Counted from the stretch's first letter, positions 1-12,634 are shown. The stretch is 64,000 nt of DNA from Magnolia sinica (GCF_029962835.1 NC_080577.1:6696001-6760000); one strand, 5' to 3'. The notes: a model not told the origin generated them from the letters alone. Numbers and translations: made by a program.

Positions 1-771
1 GATATAATGCCTATATTCACATAATGAATATTCATTATCACCACTATATAATATTAAATGAAAAAAATAATATTTGCATTGGTTCAAATAATAAAAAAAT
101 ATTTCAATGTCTATATTATATAAGACAATTAGTTATGAATTTTTCAATGGGGAATGATGACCTACCTGTTATGAAAAAATTGTGTGATAGGAGGAAAATA
201 ATTTGAAGTGATGCTGATTTCTACCTGTACTAACTTGGATTGATCAACTCTGAACTCGATGTGGAACCCTCACGGATACTCTCCCTTCTCCTGAGCTCTC
301 TTTTTCTTCTCACAGATTTTCTATATGGTTTTCTCTCGATAGCATGAGAAATAGGGTATGAAAATGATGTTAGGTGAGTTGGTGGGTTCTGAGTTTAATG
401 GGCGGTTTAGATTGAGGAGTGGGTCCCACCATGATGATGGCAATCATGGGTGATGGGTTCCCATTCGCAACCGTACCACGGAGAAGTGGGAAAGAGAGAG
501 AGAGAGAGAGTCGTGGAGGATAGGGGGGTTAGTTTGTGGGTGACGTGCGTCAGCACGTCACTTGCTTTGCTTTCTTTTTTTTCTATATTTTTTTTTTGAG
601 AATGGGCCCCTACAGGATCACGTGATAAATCCATACTGTTCATTAGTTTTGCCTTTCAAAGTTAGGGCATGAGCCCAAAAATGAGGGTCATCCACAGCTT
701 AGGTGGGCCACATCATATGCAACGGTGGGTTAACGGTGGAACCCACCATTTGAAAGAAACAGAGTATTACA
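1..771 (-). repeat. 3' LTR (partial) of the gypsy element
   Basis: This stretch matches 7345-8107 almost base for base and ends in TATTACA at 771, the same end as the other LTR. The first roughly 930 bases of this LTR copy lie left of the window. It contains a short GA microsatellite near 496-511. Confidence 0.93.
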
Positions 772-786
772 TTCTACCCACCTTAA
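772..786 (-). other. polypurine tract of the gypsy element
   Basis: On the minus strand this reads AAGGTGGGTAGAA directly before the LTR start TGTAATAC. A purine run in this place primes plus-strand DNA synthesis in the family. The conserved TTTCGAGGACGAAATTTTG just upstream (about 787-808) is common in Tekay/Del-type chromoviruses. Confidence 0.75.
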
Positions 787-847
787 CAAAATTTCGTCCT
801 CGAAATTTATATACCTAAAAGAGGTTATGGTACTTTTCTCGAATTTC

Positions 848-3800
848 TTATTCTCGCTCCCACGATGCTTCTTCCTTGTTGTGATGACTCCACTGTACCT
901 TCACAAGTGGTGTAACCTTCGTACGAAGTACTTGCTCCTTACGATCGAGAATGCGCACAGGTTGCTCTTCATATGTGACATTTTCTTGAATCTCTAGCAG
1001 CTCCCATTCGATGACATAAGAATCGTTCGGCTTGTACTTTCGAAGCATGGAGAAATACATTGTGGATATTAGATAACTGAGGCGATAGGGCCAGCTTGTA
1101 TGCTACAACTCCTACTCTTTTTAGGATCTCGAAGGGTCCAATAAAACGTAGCGCGAGCTTCCCTTTCTTTCCAAAACGCATAACTCCTTTCATGGGGGAA
1201 ACTTTTATGAACACATAATCTCCCACACAAAACTCTAAGTCTCTGCGTCGATTATCTGCATAGCTCTTTTGGCGACTCTGGGCGGCACGCATACGTTCCC
1301 GAATGATGTCAATCTTCTTGGAGGTCTCTTAAATAAGTTCTAGTCCCTACAATGTCCTTTCTCCTACTTTGGTCCAACAGCTTGGTGATTTGCAGGGTCT
1401 TCCGTGTAAAGCTTCAAATGGTGTCATACCAATGCTGGCTTGGTATCTATTATTATATGCGAATTCCACCAGTAGCAGATGATCATCCCAATTTTCCTTG
1501 AAGTCGAGAATGCAGCTACGTAACATATCTTCTAAAACCTGATTTGTCCTTTCTGTTTGTTCATCAGTCTGTGGGTGAAATATTGTGCTACAATCGAGAG
1601 TAGTTCCCAAAGCTTCCTGTAGACTTGCCCAAAACCGTGATTTAAACCTGGGATCTCGGTCGGAGACGATGGATACTGGAGTACCATGAAGTTGGACGAT
1701 TTCTTTAATATCAATTTGACTCGAGTCCACTGCAGATGCAGAAATTTTTATCGGGATGAAGTGTGCGAATTTGGTTAACCTATCCACGATCACCCATACA
1801 GTGTCAAGGTGTCGACCTGTGTTTGGAAATCCAATTACGAAATCCATGGATATATGCTCCCATTTCCACTTGGGGACCGGTAACGGCTGTAAGAGTCCTG
1901 GTGGTCTTCGATGGTCTGCCTTCACTTGTTGACATGTCACACATTTAGATACGTACTCGGCGATTTTTCGCTTCATGTTGTTCCACCAGTAATGGCGCTT
2001 AACATCGTGGTACATTTTAGTCTCCCCTGGATGGATAGTGAATCTTGATCTATGAGCCTCGTCCAAAATCTCTTGCTTCAATTCAGGTTTGTTTAGAACA
2101 CATAGCCTTCTTCGAAACCTAATCCCTTCATCAGTGCCAATTTGTCATTCTGCATTCTCCTTCCGCATTCCTTCTGCTCATTTTTCTTGTAGCCAAACGT
2201 CTTCCTTTTGAGCTTCTAGAATATACCGAATCTAAGAGAAAAGTTTATCATGATCTAATCTCAATTATAAAAATTAATAAGTTAAACTTCACTATTAAAC
2301 TTAAGAAAATAAAAATAAAATTACACACTAGGGCAGGTTGTGCTATTAGGTTACTTAGATGCGCCTGAGGTTCTTCAAGCTAGAGTTGCAGATCGAAATC
2401 CTTGATGACATTTAGCATCTCCCACTCTTTGATCATTAGGCTGGCTACAAGTCTTCGTGTCTTTCTGCTTAGGGCATCGGCCACAACGTTTGCTTTTCCT
2501 AGGTGATATGAAATATCGAAATGGTAGTCTTTCAAAAATTTCATCCATCTTCTCTGACGCATATTCAATTCATTCTGATTAAAGAGATACTTTAAACTCT
2601 TATGGTCTGAATATAAGTCGAATTGTTCCCCATATAGGTAATGCCTCCAAATTTTCAAAGCAAAAACCACTGCTACTAACTCCAGATCATGCGTCGGGTA
2701 ATTTCGCTTGTGAGTCTTTAACTGTCGTGATGCGAATGCGATAGCTTTGCCTCTTTGTATAAGAACATATCCTAATCCCTGATATGACGCATTGGTATAA
2801 ACGACGAATCTTTCTCCTTTGGTCGGTAATGTCAAAACTGGGGCTGATGTCAACCGCTTCTTCAGTTCGATAAATGCCTGCTCACAATCTTAATCTCACT
2901 TAAAGTTCGTATTCTTCTTAGTTAGATTAGTTAGGGGTCTTGATATATTAGATAATCCTTCTATAAATCTTCGATAATAATTGACAAGGCCGAGAAATCT
3001 TCGCACTTCTAACACATTCGAGGGCTGCACCCATTCTAATATAGCTTCAATTTTAGCTGGATCCACAGATATCCCTTTCTCTGACACCACATGCCCTAAG
3101 AATTTTACTTCATGCTTCTAGAAGTCACATTTCGATGACTTAGCATACAATTGATTTTCCTTTAACGTTTGTAGAGCGGTCCTGAGATGTTCCTTATGCT
3201 CCTCATGAGTCTTAGAATATATAAGAATATCATCGATGAATACAATAACGAATCGATCTAAATAAGGTTTGAATACCCGATTCATAAGATCCATAAATAC
3301 TGCTAGAGCATTTGTCAATCCAAATGGCATTACCAAGAACTCATAGTGCCCGTAACGAGTCCTAAAAGTCGTCTTGTGCACGTCTTCGTCGTTTATTCTC
3401 AACTGATGGTAACCTGACCTCAAATCTATTTTAGAAAAGAACCTCGCTCCCTTAAGCTGGTCAAATAAATCTTCAATCCTAGGAAGAAGATATTTGTTCT
3501 TAATTGTTACTTTATTCAATTGACGATAATCGATACATAATCTCATAGTTCCATCCTTCTTCCTTACAAATAAGACTGGTGCTCCCCATGGCGACGTGCT
3601 TGTTATAATGAAACCCTGATCTAACAACTATTGGATCTGATCCTTTAATTCTTTTAATTCTACAGGAGCCATGCGATAAGGTGCTCTGGAAATGGGTGCA
3701 GTTCCGGGCATTAGATTGATACCGAAGTCCACATCTCTCTTTGGAGGTAACCTTGGAATGTCCTGAAAAACTTCTGGAAACTCCCTAACCACAGGTATTT

Positions 3801-4629
3801 GTTCAATCCCTTCTTCTGATTGCTCGATTCCCATAATAGCCGACAAACCAATCGGCGCTTTCCTTCTTCGTGTCCCATAAAATTTCAGTGGAGATCGTCC
3901 TTCTATGTTCAACGCAATCGTCTTCCTGAAACAATCTATCTTGGCACGATACTAGGACAACCAATTCATTCCTAAGATGACATCATATTCTCTCATAGGC
4001 ATAATTATGAGATTTGCTGGTAGTATTTTATTTTCAATTATGATGCAGCATTTTTCACATATTTGCTCTAAATTCATGGACTTACCGAGAGGGGTTGCTA
4101 CGATAATTTTCTTATCTAATCGTATGGGTGATATACCAAGTGAGCATACAAAGAAATAAGATATAAATGAGTGTGTAGCTCCTGAATCGAATAATGCTCT
4201 GGCAAGAGATGTGTAAGCCAAGATAGTACCTTCCACCACATCATTAGTAGCTTCAGCACCATGTTGAGGAGTGATATCTGCAGGTTGTGCTGGGTCCTCA
4301 TAAGCAGAAGCAGTAGTCTCATACATTTGTGCAGCATCATCTTGAGGTGGCGTTGGATCATCATAGCTTCGATTTGGATCCTCATACTCCTGAAGTTGGG
4401 TTGGATCATTTGTGAATGAAGATAGAGCGTAAACATGTCGTTGAGCTTGAGGTCGAGGCGCCTGACTTTCTGGCCTCAGTTGTTGATATTGGGGAGGCTT
4501 GACCTGTTGTCGCGATTGTTGAGGTGGTCTCGGATAAGCTTGAGGGGGTCCAGGCAGCTCGTATCGTAGATGTAGCTGTACAGGCCTCTGAGGATAAAGT
4601 TGTGCTGGTCTCACAGTTGACTGAATCAT
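848..4629 (-). pseudogene. fossil pol region (PR, RT, RNase H, integrase, chromodomain-like tail)
   Basis: Parts seen, in element order: an aspartic protease with DSGATHSF near 4160-4200; reverse transcriptase across about 2900-3910 with the FIDDILIYS active-site box; RNase H at 2380-2853, ending in VADALSRK; an integrase with an HHCC-type finger (CVTCQQ) and core at about 1347-2081; a GPF-type C-terminal module near 1000-1290; and a chromodomain-like segment at 848-1060 (VKVQW, EEASWE). It encoded the enzymes for copying and inserting the element. It is broken in several places and no longer makes a polyprotein. Confidence 0.92.
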
Positions 4630-5670
4630 TTGAGGGGGTGGTGGAGGTCGTTGATATGATGTAGACGGTGCATAATGAAGAGGCGGCCTGTAAAACGATC
4701 ATGGTGGTCCTTGATTCCCTGGATATTGATGACGAGGTGGTAGAAGACAATGGCGGGCAGGATGACCCACCTTTCCACAGTTATGGCAAGTCTCAGTGAA
4801 TTGCGTTGAAAGTTGCATAGTAGCATGACTGGGTACTGATGTTGGCATCATCTTCTGCCGCTTAGTTACTTCATGTTGTGTGAGAGATGAATGGGGCGTG
4901 GTCCTGGCTCCACTCCTCATGTCCTTCCTCGGCTCACGGTTCTTCCAATGCTCATCAAAGTCTTTTTCTATTGCGTTAGGGCGTTCCAATGCTTCTGTAT
5001 ACATTTTAATAAGAAATGGCGCCAGTCGAGTATGAATAAAAGGTTTCAGTCCCTCAACAAACTTCTACCCTTTACGAAGCTCATCCGGTATGAGAAATGT
5101 CGTAAATCGTGCCAACTCTGTAAACTTTGGATCATATTGACGCACCGTCATATCTCCTTGTTCTAATTTCATGAATTTGTAACCTTTTAAACACGCACAT
5201 AAGCTGAAAAATATTTATTTTCAAATTTTGTGCAGAATTGATCCTATGTCCACCTTTCTATTCTCGGGTTCTCCTTGGTCGTAGATTCCCACCAATGATC
5301 GGCTTCTCCTTCCAATAGAAGCCTTCCAACATATATATTATTAATTCAGCCTTTTGTTGTTCGTTATATCTCATAGCTGAGAAAATTTTCTCCATCTGCC
5401 TTTTCCAACCCTCAGCTTCACTTGGGTCAGGCCCACCTTAAACGTAGGCGGTCTTTGCCTCTTAAACTTTTTCAACAAGGACCCCGTCCCTTCAGGGGCT
5501 ACAAGTATCGCTTGAGTCTGCTCCTGAGATTAAGTTATAAGCACTTGTGTTCCCATAAATGAGGCAAATCCTTCCATCGCCTGGAGGATCTTGTCAATAA
5601 TTGCTCCTTGCATAGCTACATCGGGTAGTTGAGTCTCCGATGTGGCCCCGAAGTTCATACTTTGATCCGT
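4630..5670 (-). pseudogene. fossil gag region with CCHC zinc knuckle
   Basis: The region encodes a Gln/Pro-rich nucleocapsid part and a zinc knuckle with spacing C-X2-C-X4-H-X4-C (CHNCGKVGHPARHC) at about 4750-4800. The probable start is an ATG reading MTDQSMNFGA at 5668-5670. The reading frame is broken. Confidence 0.82.
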
Positions 5671-6394
5671 CATAGCCTATAATAAATAAAGAAAATTATG
5701 AATTTTACTGAATAATCTTAAAATTATAAGAAATTAGATGGTTCAATGTAGGCATACATGAAGATCTAAGAGAAGTTGAACTAAGATGTAGTTTAGAACT
5801 ATGTGCAGAAATTTCTGGTCATAAGGGTGCTATTCTAATTGATATTTTTGATATTCTTAGACATTATTTTAACTTCAAAAGTTTTATATAAATATATCTA
5901 TAAGTCTACTATACCCCTGTAAAATTTTATAATAGTTTGAAGCCTATAAAATTTTTAAAAATTCAAAGAATACACGCTGTCCAGATTTAAATGATTTCTG
6001 GACAGGTTTTTCTTAACTTCAAATACATACATGAAAGGTCAGTATTTTTAATTTTTTACCTATTTTTTTATAAAATTATACTTATCAAGCTTCGATTGAG
6101 TTTTTGAATCACCTCCATCGGAGTTTTACTTAAATAGTTATGATTTTTCAAAGTCAGACATTTTATATTGATTATTGCTGCCCAACTTAAGAAATAGTTA
6201 GAAAATTTTCAGAAAATTCCTAACACCTAAACTTGATTTTGTATGTTAATATACAGCCTAAATGAGATCTAAGTATTATATCATAATAGATTAAATGTCT
6301 TACATATGTATTCTAAATTTCTCATCTCCTAGTTAAGGCCGTTTAGAAAAACTTATAGTTAAATATTTATTTGAGGTCCAACGTTTAAGATCAA
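5671..6394 (-). other. untranslated leader of the gypsy element
   Basis: AT-rich, non-coding stretch between the primer site and gag. Nothing else is recognisable in it. Confidence 0.6.
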
Positions 6395-6411
6395 CCTGGC
6401 TCTGATACCAA
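6395..6411 (-). other. primer binding site for initiator tRNA-Met
   Basis: The minus strand reads TTGGTATCAGAGCCAGG, the complement of the 3' end of plant initiator tRNA-Met, three bases inside the LTR border. This fixes element polarity and the inner border of the 5' LTR. Confidence 0.93.
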
Positions 6412-6414
6412 CTT

Positions 6415-8107
6415 TGTCACGCCCCAAAATCCGGGTACCCGAATAGGGTGTCTAGGACCCGAATTCCAGACCCGTGACCTATATAAAAATAAAAATAAAA
6501 ATACAATTAAAGTATGACAATTTTATATGCATTTCATTTTTTTTTCACACCATAGTCCAATACTTTAAAATCCAAACACAAATTAAAATATCTAATTACA
6601 TAATCTGTTTTTACATCGATTCATAATTATTAAACTTAACTTGAAGTAAGAAAATCAAGCCCAAACATTACAACACTCAGAGTTCTAAAATAAAATAAAA
6701 TTTATTTTATGTACAATGACATGCCATGTGCATCTAACCACATTCCATGCTCCACTACTAATAGTAGTACCCTGCATCTTCAAAATATTCATAACCTGAA
6801 ACGGTTAAAACATAATGAGTTGACAACTCAATAGGATCACATCAATCCCAAGTTGAAAATCTTACAAATATTACCAAATTTAATCTCGATATATTAATCA
6901 AAATAAGACGAACATTGGATGTAAAATCATAGTAAATAATTTGACATTCATGAATATGGAATGAATAAATTGTTTAACATAGCTTTTTTAAAGATGCTAA
7001 GATTTGGAGTAGGCAAAACACTCATGTGTGCTAATCCTTTTAGGGGATGACCCACGGCAGAGCACCGATGTTGATCCTTTCAGGGTATGACCCTCGACAG
7101 AGCACCGGTATAACCTTTTAGGGACAAAAGCCCAGGGCAGTGCACCCGTGTGTACTGATCCTTTTAGGGAATCACTCAGGGCAGAGCACCCGTGCCGATC
7201 CTTTTGGGAATGACCCTTGGCAGAGCACCCGTGTCGTGCTGATCATTTCGGAAATGACCCTGCGCAGAGCACCTGTAAGAATCATTGCATAAAACAAATA
7301 ATTGTTCACATAAGATGCATCTAACTTACAAGGAAATATGACAGATATAATGTCTATATTCACATAATGAATATTCATTATCACCACTATATAATATTAA
7401 ATGAAAAAAATAATATTTGCATTGGTTCAAATAATAAAAAAATATTTCAATGTCTATATTATATAAGACAATTAGTTATGAATTTTTCAATGGGGAATGA
7501 TGACCTACCTGTTATGGAAAAATTGTGTGATGGGAGGAAAATAATTTGAAGCGATGCTGATTTCTACCTGTACTAACTTGGATTGATCAACTCTGAACTC
7601 GATGTGGAACCCTCATGGATACTCTCCCTTCTCCTAAGCTTTCTTTTTCTTCTCACAGATTTTCTCTATGGTTTTCTCTCGATAGCATGAGAAATAGGGT
7701 ATGAAAATAATGTTAGGTGAGTTGGTGGGTTCAGAGTTTAATGAGTGGTTTAGATTGAGAAGTGGATCCCGCCATGATGATGGCAATCATGGGTGATGGG
7801 TTCTCATCCGCAACCGTACCGCAGAGAAGTGGGAAAGAGAGAGAGAGAGTCGTGGAGGATAGGGGGGTTAGTTTGTGGGTGACGTCACTTGCTTTGCTTT
7901 CTTTTATATATACATATATATATATATATATATTAGAATGGGCCCCCACAGGATCACGTGATAAATCCATACCGTTCATTAGTTTTGCCCTTCAAAGTTA
8001 GGGCATGAGCCCAAAAATGAGGGTCATCCACAGCTCAGGTGGGCCACATCATATGCAACGGTGGGTTAACGGTGAAACCCACCGTTTAAAAGAAACAGAG
8101 TATTACA
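6415..8107 (-). repeat. complete 5' LTR (1693 bp) of the gypsy element
   Basis: It is bounded by TGTCACGCC on the left and TATTACA on the right. Beyond the part shared with 1-771 it includes an array of about five imperfect copies of a 45-60-bp unit at 7034-7280 and an AT dinucleotide run near 7904-7933. Confidence 0.92.
7034..7280. repeat. short tandem array inside the LTR
   Basis: A unit containing GATCCTTTTAGGG ... GGCAGAGCACC(C)GTG repeats about five times with small differences in length. It lies in the outer part of the LTR, so it may affect transcription signals. That role is a guess. Confidence 0.85.
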
Positions 8108-8176
8108 CAGAGTGTGATAGTCATTTCTCTGACTAAATCAAATTAATCCTTCAAAAATTTGACCCCCAATTTATGG

Positions 8177-8526
8177 GAGTGGATTAGGTGTTACCTAGGT
8201 AACATGTTAGTGAGTGTTATTTAGACCGTATGGGGCCCACCTTGATGAAAGTGGTATATATCCATGCTGTCCATCCATTTTCTGATCTCATTTTACAACT
8301 TGATCCAAAATATTAAGCAGATCTAAATCCCAGGTGGACCGCACCAATGGAAACTGTGGTCATTGACCATTGAAAACTTATTGCTGGCCTAAAAGTTTTG
8401 GATCAAGCTGATCTTCGTATTTTCGTTTCATCTAGGATTTTTTTATCAACAGGTTGGATGGAAAATAAACATTACAGTGGGCCCTGGGTAGTTTTTAGTG
8501 GTGGGAATCATCACCACTGTTTCCTG
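8177..8526. repeat. foldback MITE, partial (GGATTAGGTGTTACC-ended type)
   Basis: It begins GGGAGTGGATTAGGTGTTACC-like and then carries the modules common to this repeat group: GTATGGGGCCCACC, CATGCTGTCCATCC, a GGTTGGATGGAAAATAAACATTAC centre, and the start of the complementary right half. The right end is replaced by the hairpin segment at 8527-8725. Confidence 0.7.
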
Positions 8527-8725
8527 TGATGGTTTACAAGAATCGTCCGTATTATGACGGTTGTGCCATTTTAAAGAGTACTTATCTGATACTATGGCAG
8601 AGTCTGATGGTTTACAAGAATCGTCCGTATTATGGTCCATAATACGGACCCATGTCTAGCTATATTGTGCCTGTGTAACCATCATACTCTGCCATAGTAT
8701 CAGATAAGTACTCTTTAAAATGGCA
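8527..8725. repeat. nested direct and inverted repeats (strong hairpin)
   Basis: A 30-bp direct repeat lies at 8527-8556 and 8605-8634. A perfect 40-bp inverted repeat pairs 8564-8603 with 8686-8725. Its loop holds a second perfect palindrome at 8623-8649 (arms GTCCGTATTATGG). I do not recognise a named element. Confidence 0.9.
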
Positions 8726-9055
8726 GAACTTGTGGTGGACGGCTTAACATTAGCCAATGTTCAATTAAGAAAATAATGAAAGACAATTAATGAAAACCAG
8801 ATACCGAGTTCAGTGAGCAACTTAATACTCTATAATATTGAGACCGAGTTCCTTGCTTGTTCTGAACAGAAGCTTAGTTTATAGCTCTGGGGCCATGGTT
8901 GTTCCAAGGTATTAATCAGATGGCCCATCATGGGGCAGATGCTATCCATGGTGAATTCCATCGGTTTGGATTGCTGAATCACTAGCCTTGCTCGCGCTAG
9001 CTGAAAGCCAAAGAATGCTGTATAAACTCTCTGCCCGAGCAATATTGTATGCTAT

Positions 9056-9068
9056 CTTTATATATGGG
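9056..9068 (+). promoter_or_regulatory. TATA-like element upstream of the dead OMT
   Basis: CTTTATATATGGG lies about 90 bp before the likely start codon at 9157, a usual distance for a plant core promoter. Confidence 0.4.
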
Positions 9069-9156
9069 TATGCGTGGGTGCGTTAATAGGCAGAAACGTG
9101 AGTTACACAAAAGGAAGAGGGAAGAACAAATCCGTAGTTTGAGACGTGTGCTAGAG

Positions 9157-11148
9157 ATGGCGATGGCGATGGCGGTCATGCAAGGAGATGAGGCCAATGA
9201 GGTGTTGAAAGCCCAAGCCCATATGCATGTATTTAACTTCATTAATTCCATGTCCCTCAAGTGTGCCGTTCAACTAGGCATACCAGACATCGTTCACGGC
9301 CATGGCCATCCCATGACTCTCTCCCAGCTGGTGGCCGCACTTTCGATCGCTCCTGCTAGAGCGTCTCATGTGGGCCGTATCATGCGTTTGTTGGTCCACT
9401 CGGGCTTCTTTGCCTTACAAAAAATCAACGGTGATCAAGGAGGAGATGAAGAAGGATATGTGCTGGCACCACCTTCTAGGCTCCTGTTGAAGGACACTGC
9501 GACATGCATGTCGCCGTTTTTGCTGGTGGTGCTAGATCCAGTTGTAGTAATGCCGTGGCATTTCTTGAGCACTTGGCTCGTAGGGGATGATCCAACAACA
9601 GCCTTCAAGACCGCACACGGTATAGACATGTGGGACCACATGGCGCAGAGCCCTAAGCTTCATAACTTATTTAATGAGGCCATGGCTAGCGATGCTCAGA
9701 TAGCCATGAGCATAGTTGTTAAAGAGTGCGGTCTGGTCTTCCAAGGGTTGCGATCATTGGTCGATGTCGGAGGCTGCACAGGAACTGCCACCAGAGCTAT
9801 CGCCAATGCGTTCCCACACGTCAAGTGCACCGTGTTTGATCTCCCGGCCACAAGTGATCGCGAGCGTGCCAAAGAGTAAGAACGTGGATATGGTTGGAGG
9901 GGATATGTTTGAGTCCATTCCTTGTGCGGATGCAGTTTTACTCAAGGTATACTTGTTTTACTTGCAGTTTACTATTCCATAGTGGAATGTTCCACTACAG
10001 CAAGCAATCTGAATGAGCGTCTGATATACTGACCGACTGTTGTTAGTAGTTGGGACCACTAAATCATATGTTGGAGGGCCTTATATCTAACCATTTTCAG
10101 TTGGTGGTCCCTATCAGAATGAGATTCCTAGATTTAGAAACACTTTTTAGAGTCTCCTATTCGTCCAAACAAATAGATGGTTTAAATTATAAATTTGGCC
10201 TAGGATCATAGGGTCACTGTACGTACGGTGCATGCTTTTCTGTCAATGGGTTGTTTAAGGAAATCCAATCCGTTCAAAAGGTTGACCACGTCATTTAGAA
10301 TGCGTAATGTCAAAATAGCAATGATCCAGTCATGCAATAGGGTAAACCTTGATTGATGGATCAGATGATCGGCTGCTCATTTTATTTCATTGTGTGGCCC
10401 ACTTACTGCTTGGCTTGATTTTAATTACAAGTGATATTATGATAACGACAACCTTCCCATATGGTCCGGATTTCTTGCACATATGAAACACATTGGTGGG
10501 AGAAAAATGTAGTACGGTGAGCTTAATTACCTCATCATCTCTCTTTAATCATTGCCATGTCAGAAATCACAATCAGATGATATTAGTCATCAATGGAACG
10601 AAACAACCCGTCTATCAGTCATCAATGCTCCTTCAATCGGAAGCTACGATGGCCTAGCAGCTTCTGATTTTGGATAAAGCCCACCAGATGAAAGGTCCAG
10701 ATTTCATAAACGCAAACCATGTTGAATGTCCAATGACCAAGATAACATTGGTAGCACTGGACCCTCTCTCTTCATATCATCCCATTCATCTAATTATTAA
10801 ATCATGGCCAACAAGGGGTGCTTAACAATCATGATAATGGATTACAGTAGATTGTACATGATTGGAGTGATGAAGAGTGCGTGAAGATTCTGAGACTCTG
10901 CAAGAAAGCTCTCCCTTCCAAAGAAGAGGGTGGGAAGGTAATTATACTGGACATGATCGTGAACATGAAAAGTGGTGATTACAAGTCTACTGAGGCACAA
11001 TTCTGCTTCGATCTATTAATGTTGGTTCTCTTTGGTGGTAAGGAGAGGGACGAGCAAGAATGGCAAAAGATCTTCATCGATGCTTTTCACTCACTACAAG
11101 ATTTCTCCCATCCCTGGCATGTCATCTATTACTGAGGTTTATCCATAA
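9157..11148 (+). pseudogene. type-II plant O-methyltransferase pseudogene (copy 1)
   Basis: Two-exon SAM-dependent OMT of the caffeate/isoflavone-OMT class, colinear with the intact copy at 39142. Exon 1 is 9157-9946 with donor GTATAC; exon 2 is 10848-11148. The start was chosen at 9157 (MAMAMAVMQ), which aligns with the intact copy's start; the frame is open further upstream but nothing aligns there. Three lesions are visible against the paralogue. Four extra bases at about 9846-9853, just after FDLP, shift the frame. The exon-2 Trp codon is TAG at 10848. Two bases are lost near 11083, which changes the C-terminus. The SAM motif also reads VDVGGCTG instead of VDVGGGTG. The dimerisation domain and HDWSDEE are still recognisable. 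The 3' flank (to about 11880) also matches the flank of the intact gene. Confidence 0.88.
9947..10847 (+). other. intron of OMT copy 1
   Basis: Non-coding. Its first roughly 250 bp match the introns of the other two OMT copies, as does its last roughly 200 bp before the acceptor TTACAG. The middle shows no recognisable element. Confidence 0.7.
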
Positions 11149-11889
11149 TTATTTGATGGTTTGCGGTTGTTTAGTTTGCTGCTAGTTCAAGTAATTCTTG
11201 AATTAAGAACACCTTTGGATTTATTAAGTGGTGTTTATGTATTGGGCTTGTGGTTGATGGTCCTCTATTTCTGTGCACATGTTTAATGCTAGTGTTATTC
11301 TATGAAATGGAATTTGTAGTTAGGATTGTTGGGTGATTCTACTTTCTCCCTTTTTGACATGACCAATGCATGGTGAGGCACACTTGATGGATGAACAATT
11401 TGGATTATTGTGAAATTGTTGGGGGCACAAAGGTAGCTTATGTTAGCACCATATTCAATTACAATGCAATAAAAATATTTATAGTAAATTCTAACACTAA
11501 TTAATCTAAATTCCTTTCTTATCTTTTTGTAATTTCTAATCGTAATCATCAATTTCAACAAAATATTAGAAATGATAAGATACCCCTTAGTCTTATCAAA
11601 ACCATATACATCCCGAGAGATCAGGCATAACTTAAACATATGATGTTTTAATAGCATGCTCTTAAACTCGTTGGAAAGTTAATTTAATAGGATTTCAAAT
11701 GGAACTAGTTTCACATCATTTTGTACATCATAGGTATCCCAAAACCGAGTCATAAAAAAGTGATGAAAATAATAATTAAAACTTTAACTCCATCTAAATA
11801 ATTAAAGTATATGAATAAATCTAATTAAAAGAAACTAGCATGAGTTTAAAATCACTCAACCATAAGACTCTTCATGTGGAGTACATATT
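11149..11889. other. 3' flank of OMT copy 1, duplicated with copy 2
   Basis: AT-rich, no gene. It follows the 3' flank of the intact OMT (41479-42485) with scattered indels until the shared segment ending near CACTCAACC(A/C)TAAGAC. Transcript 3' ends probably lie within the first 200 bp. Confidence 0.7.
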
Positions 11890-12634
11890 CTAAATATATA
11901 TTCAGTTTTTGTTTTGAACGTGTTTATATTAGTGTAATGGTTAACTCTTTGTTAAAAGTGTTGTATATGGTTGTCTGGTGAATTTATGAGCATGGTTATA
12001 TGTCTCCAATATTTACACATCACAATCAAACATTAGAACTAGGAAAAAATTAATACATAAATACATTTTTTTCTTTATTTTTTTCAAATGGCCCTCAGAG
12101 CTTTTATTTACCTAAATCACTTCAATCTACGGTTTTAATCCTAAAAACTATGGTAAGATTGATCAAAATCTACTATATAATAATTTAAGGAAAGTTTTGA
12201 AATGAGAAAAGTTGGTAAAAAGAAAAAAGAGAGGGGAAAATGGATTTAAATAGAAAAGGTGGCATTTTTTTGACCATTACAATGGTAATGGTTGTTATAC
12301 CCCATAACGGCTGTTATGTCCCCCGTAACGGCCGATACAGTTCCAAAAAACTGTCTTGTATCACGTAACGGTCATGACCATTGCGGGTTATGTTCCCCAA
12401 CCTTGTAGCCCACGAATTGGATGCTTTGGATTAGCAAAAAATGCTCACTTGTACGGTGTTTGGGTTGCCACTGTTTAATAAGAGGTGGCAAATGTAAACC
12501 ATAGTCTTCTCCTTCATGAAATTGCATTATCAGTCCTAAATCATGTTTTGGGAGTTTTTAAGCAAAATGAAATATATTTCTTCTATAAATATTCTTTAAT
12601 TGTCTACGAAGTTTCATCACCTGACAGACAATTG
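11890..12634 (+). repeat. displaced copy of ERIL1-like intron 1 sequence
   Basis: It matches 47715-48713 in intron 1 of the exonuclease gene, in the same orientation, with gaps. The match includes the distinctive TCATCACCTGACAGACAATTG at its end. It stops 28 bp before the place where exon 2 would begin, so no coding sequence is included. Confidence 0.85.

Larger units (their letters stand above)
1..8107 (-). mobile_element. Ty3/gypsy chromovirus (Tekay/Del-like) LTR retrotransposon, left end outside window
   Basis: The element reads on the minus strand. Its 5' LTR is at the right (6415-8107), followed leftward by a tRNA-iMet primer site, a leader, gag, protease, reverse transcriptase, RNase H, integrase and a chromodomain-like tail, then the 3' LTR (1-771, continuing beyond the window edge). 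The order PR-RT-RH-INT and the chromodomain-like C-terminus place it in the chromoviruses. The purine-rich stretch before the 3' LTR looks like Tekay/Del elements. The two LTRs differ by about 26 substitutions in about 740 shared bases (roughly 3.5 percent by eye), so the insertion is on the order of one to a few million years old. It is a fossil: the coding region is broken in about eight places. The sequence 8108-8112 (CAGAG) should be one copy of its target duplication; the other copy lies outside. Confidence 0.93.

Noticed and set aside
7034-7280. Short regular repeats resembling a CRISPR array
   Set aside because: The spacers are not unique, the unit is imperfect, and the array sits inside a plant retrotransposon LTR.
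9049-9156. N-terminal extension of the dead OMT (Arg/Lys-rich)
   Set aside because: It overlaps the TATA-like promoter and has no counterpart in the intact paralogue.
11295-11657. 120-codon minus-strand frame downstream of OMT copy 1
   Set aside because: The region is the duplicated 3' flank; the frame is not kept at the matching flank of the intact OMT.
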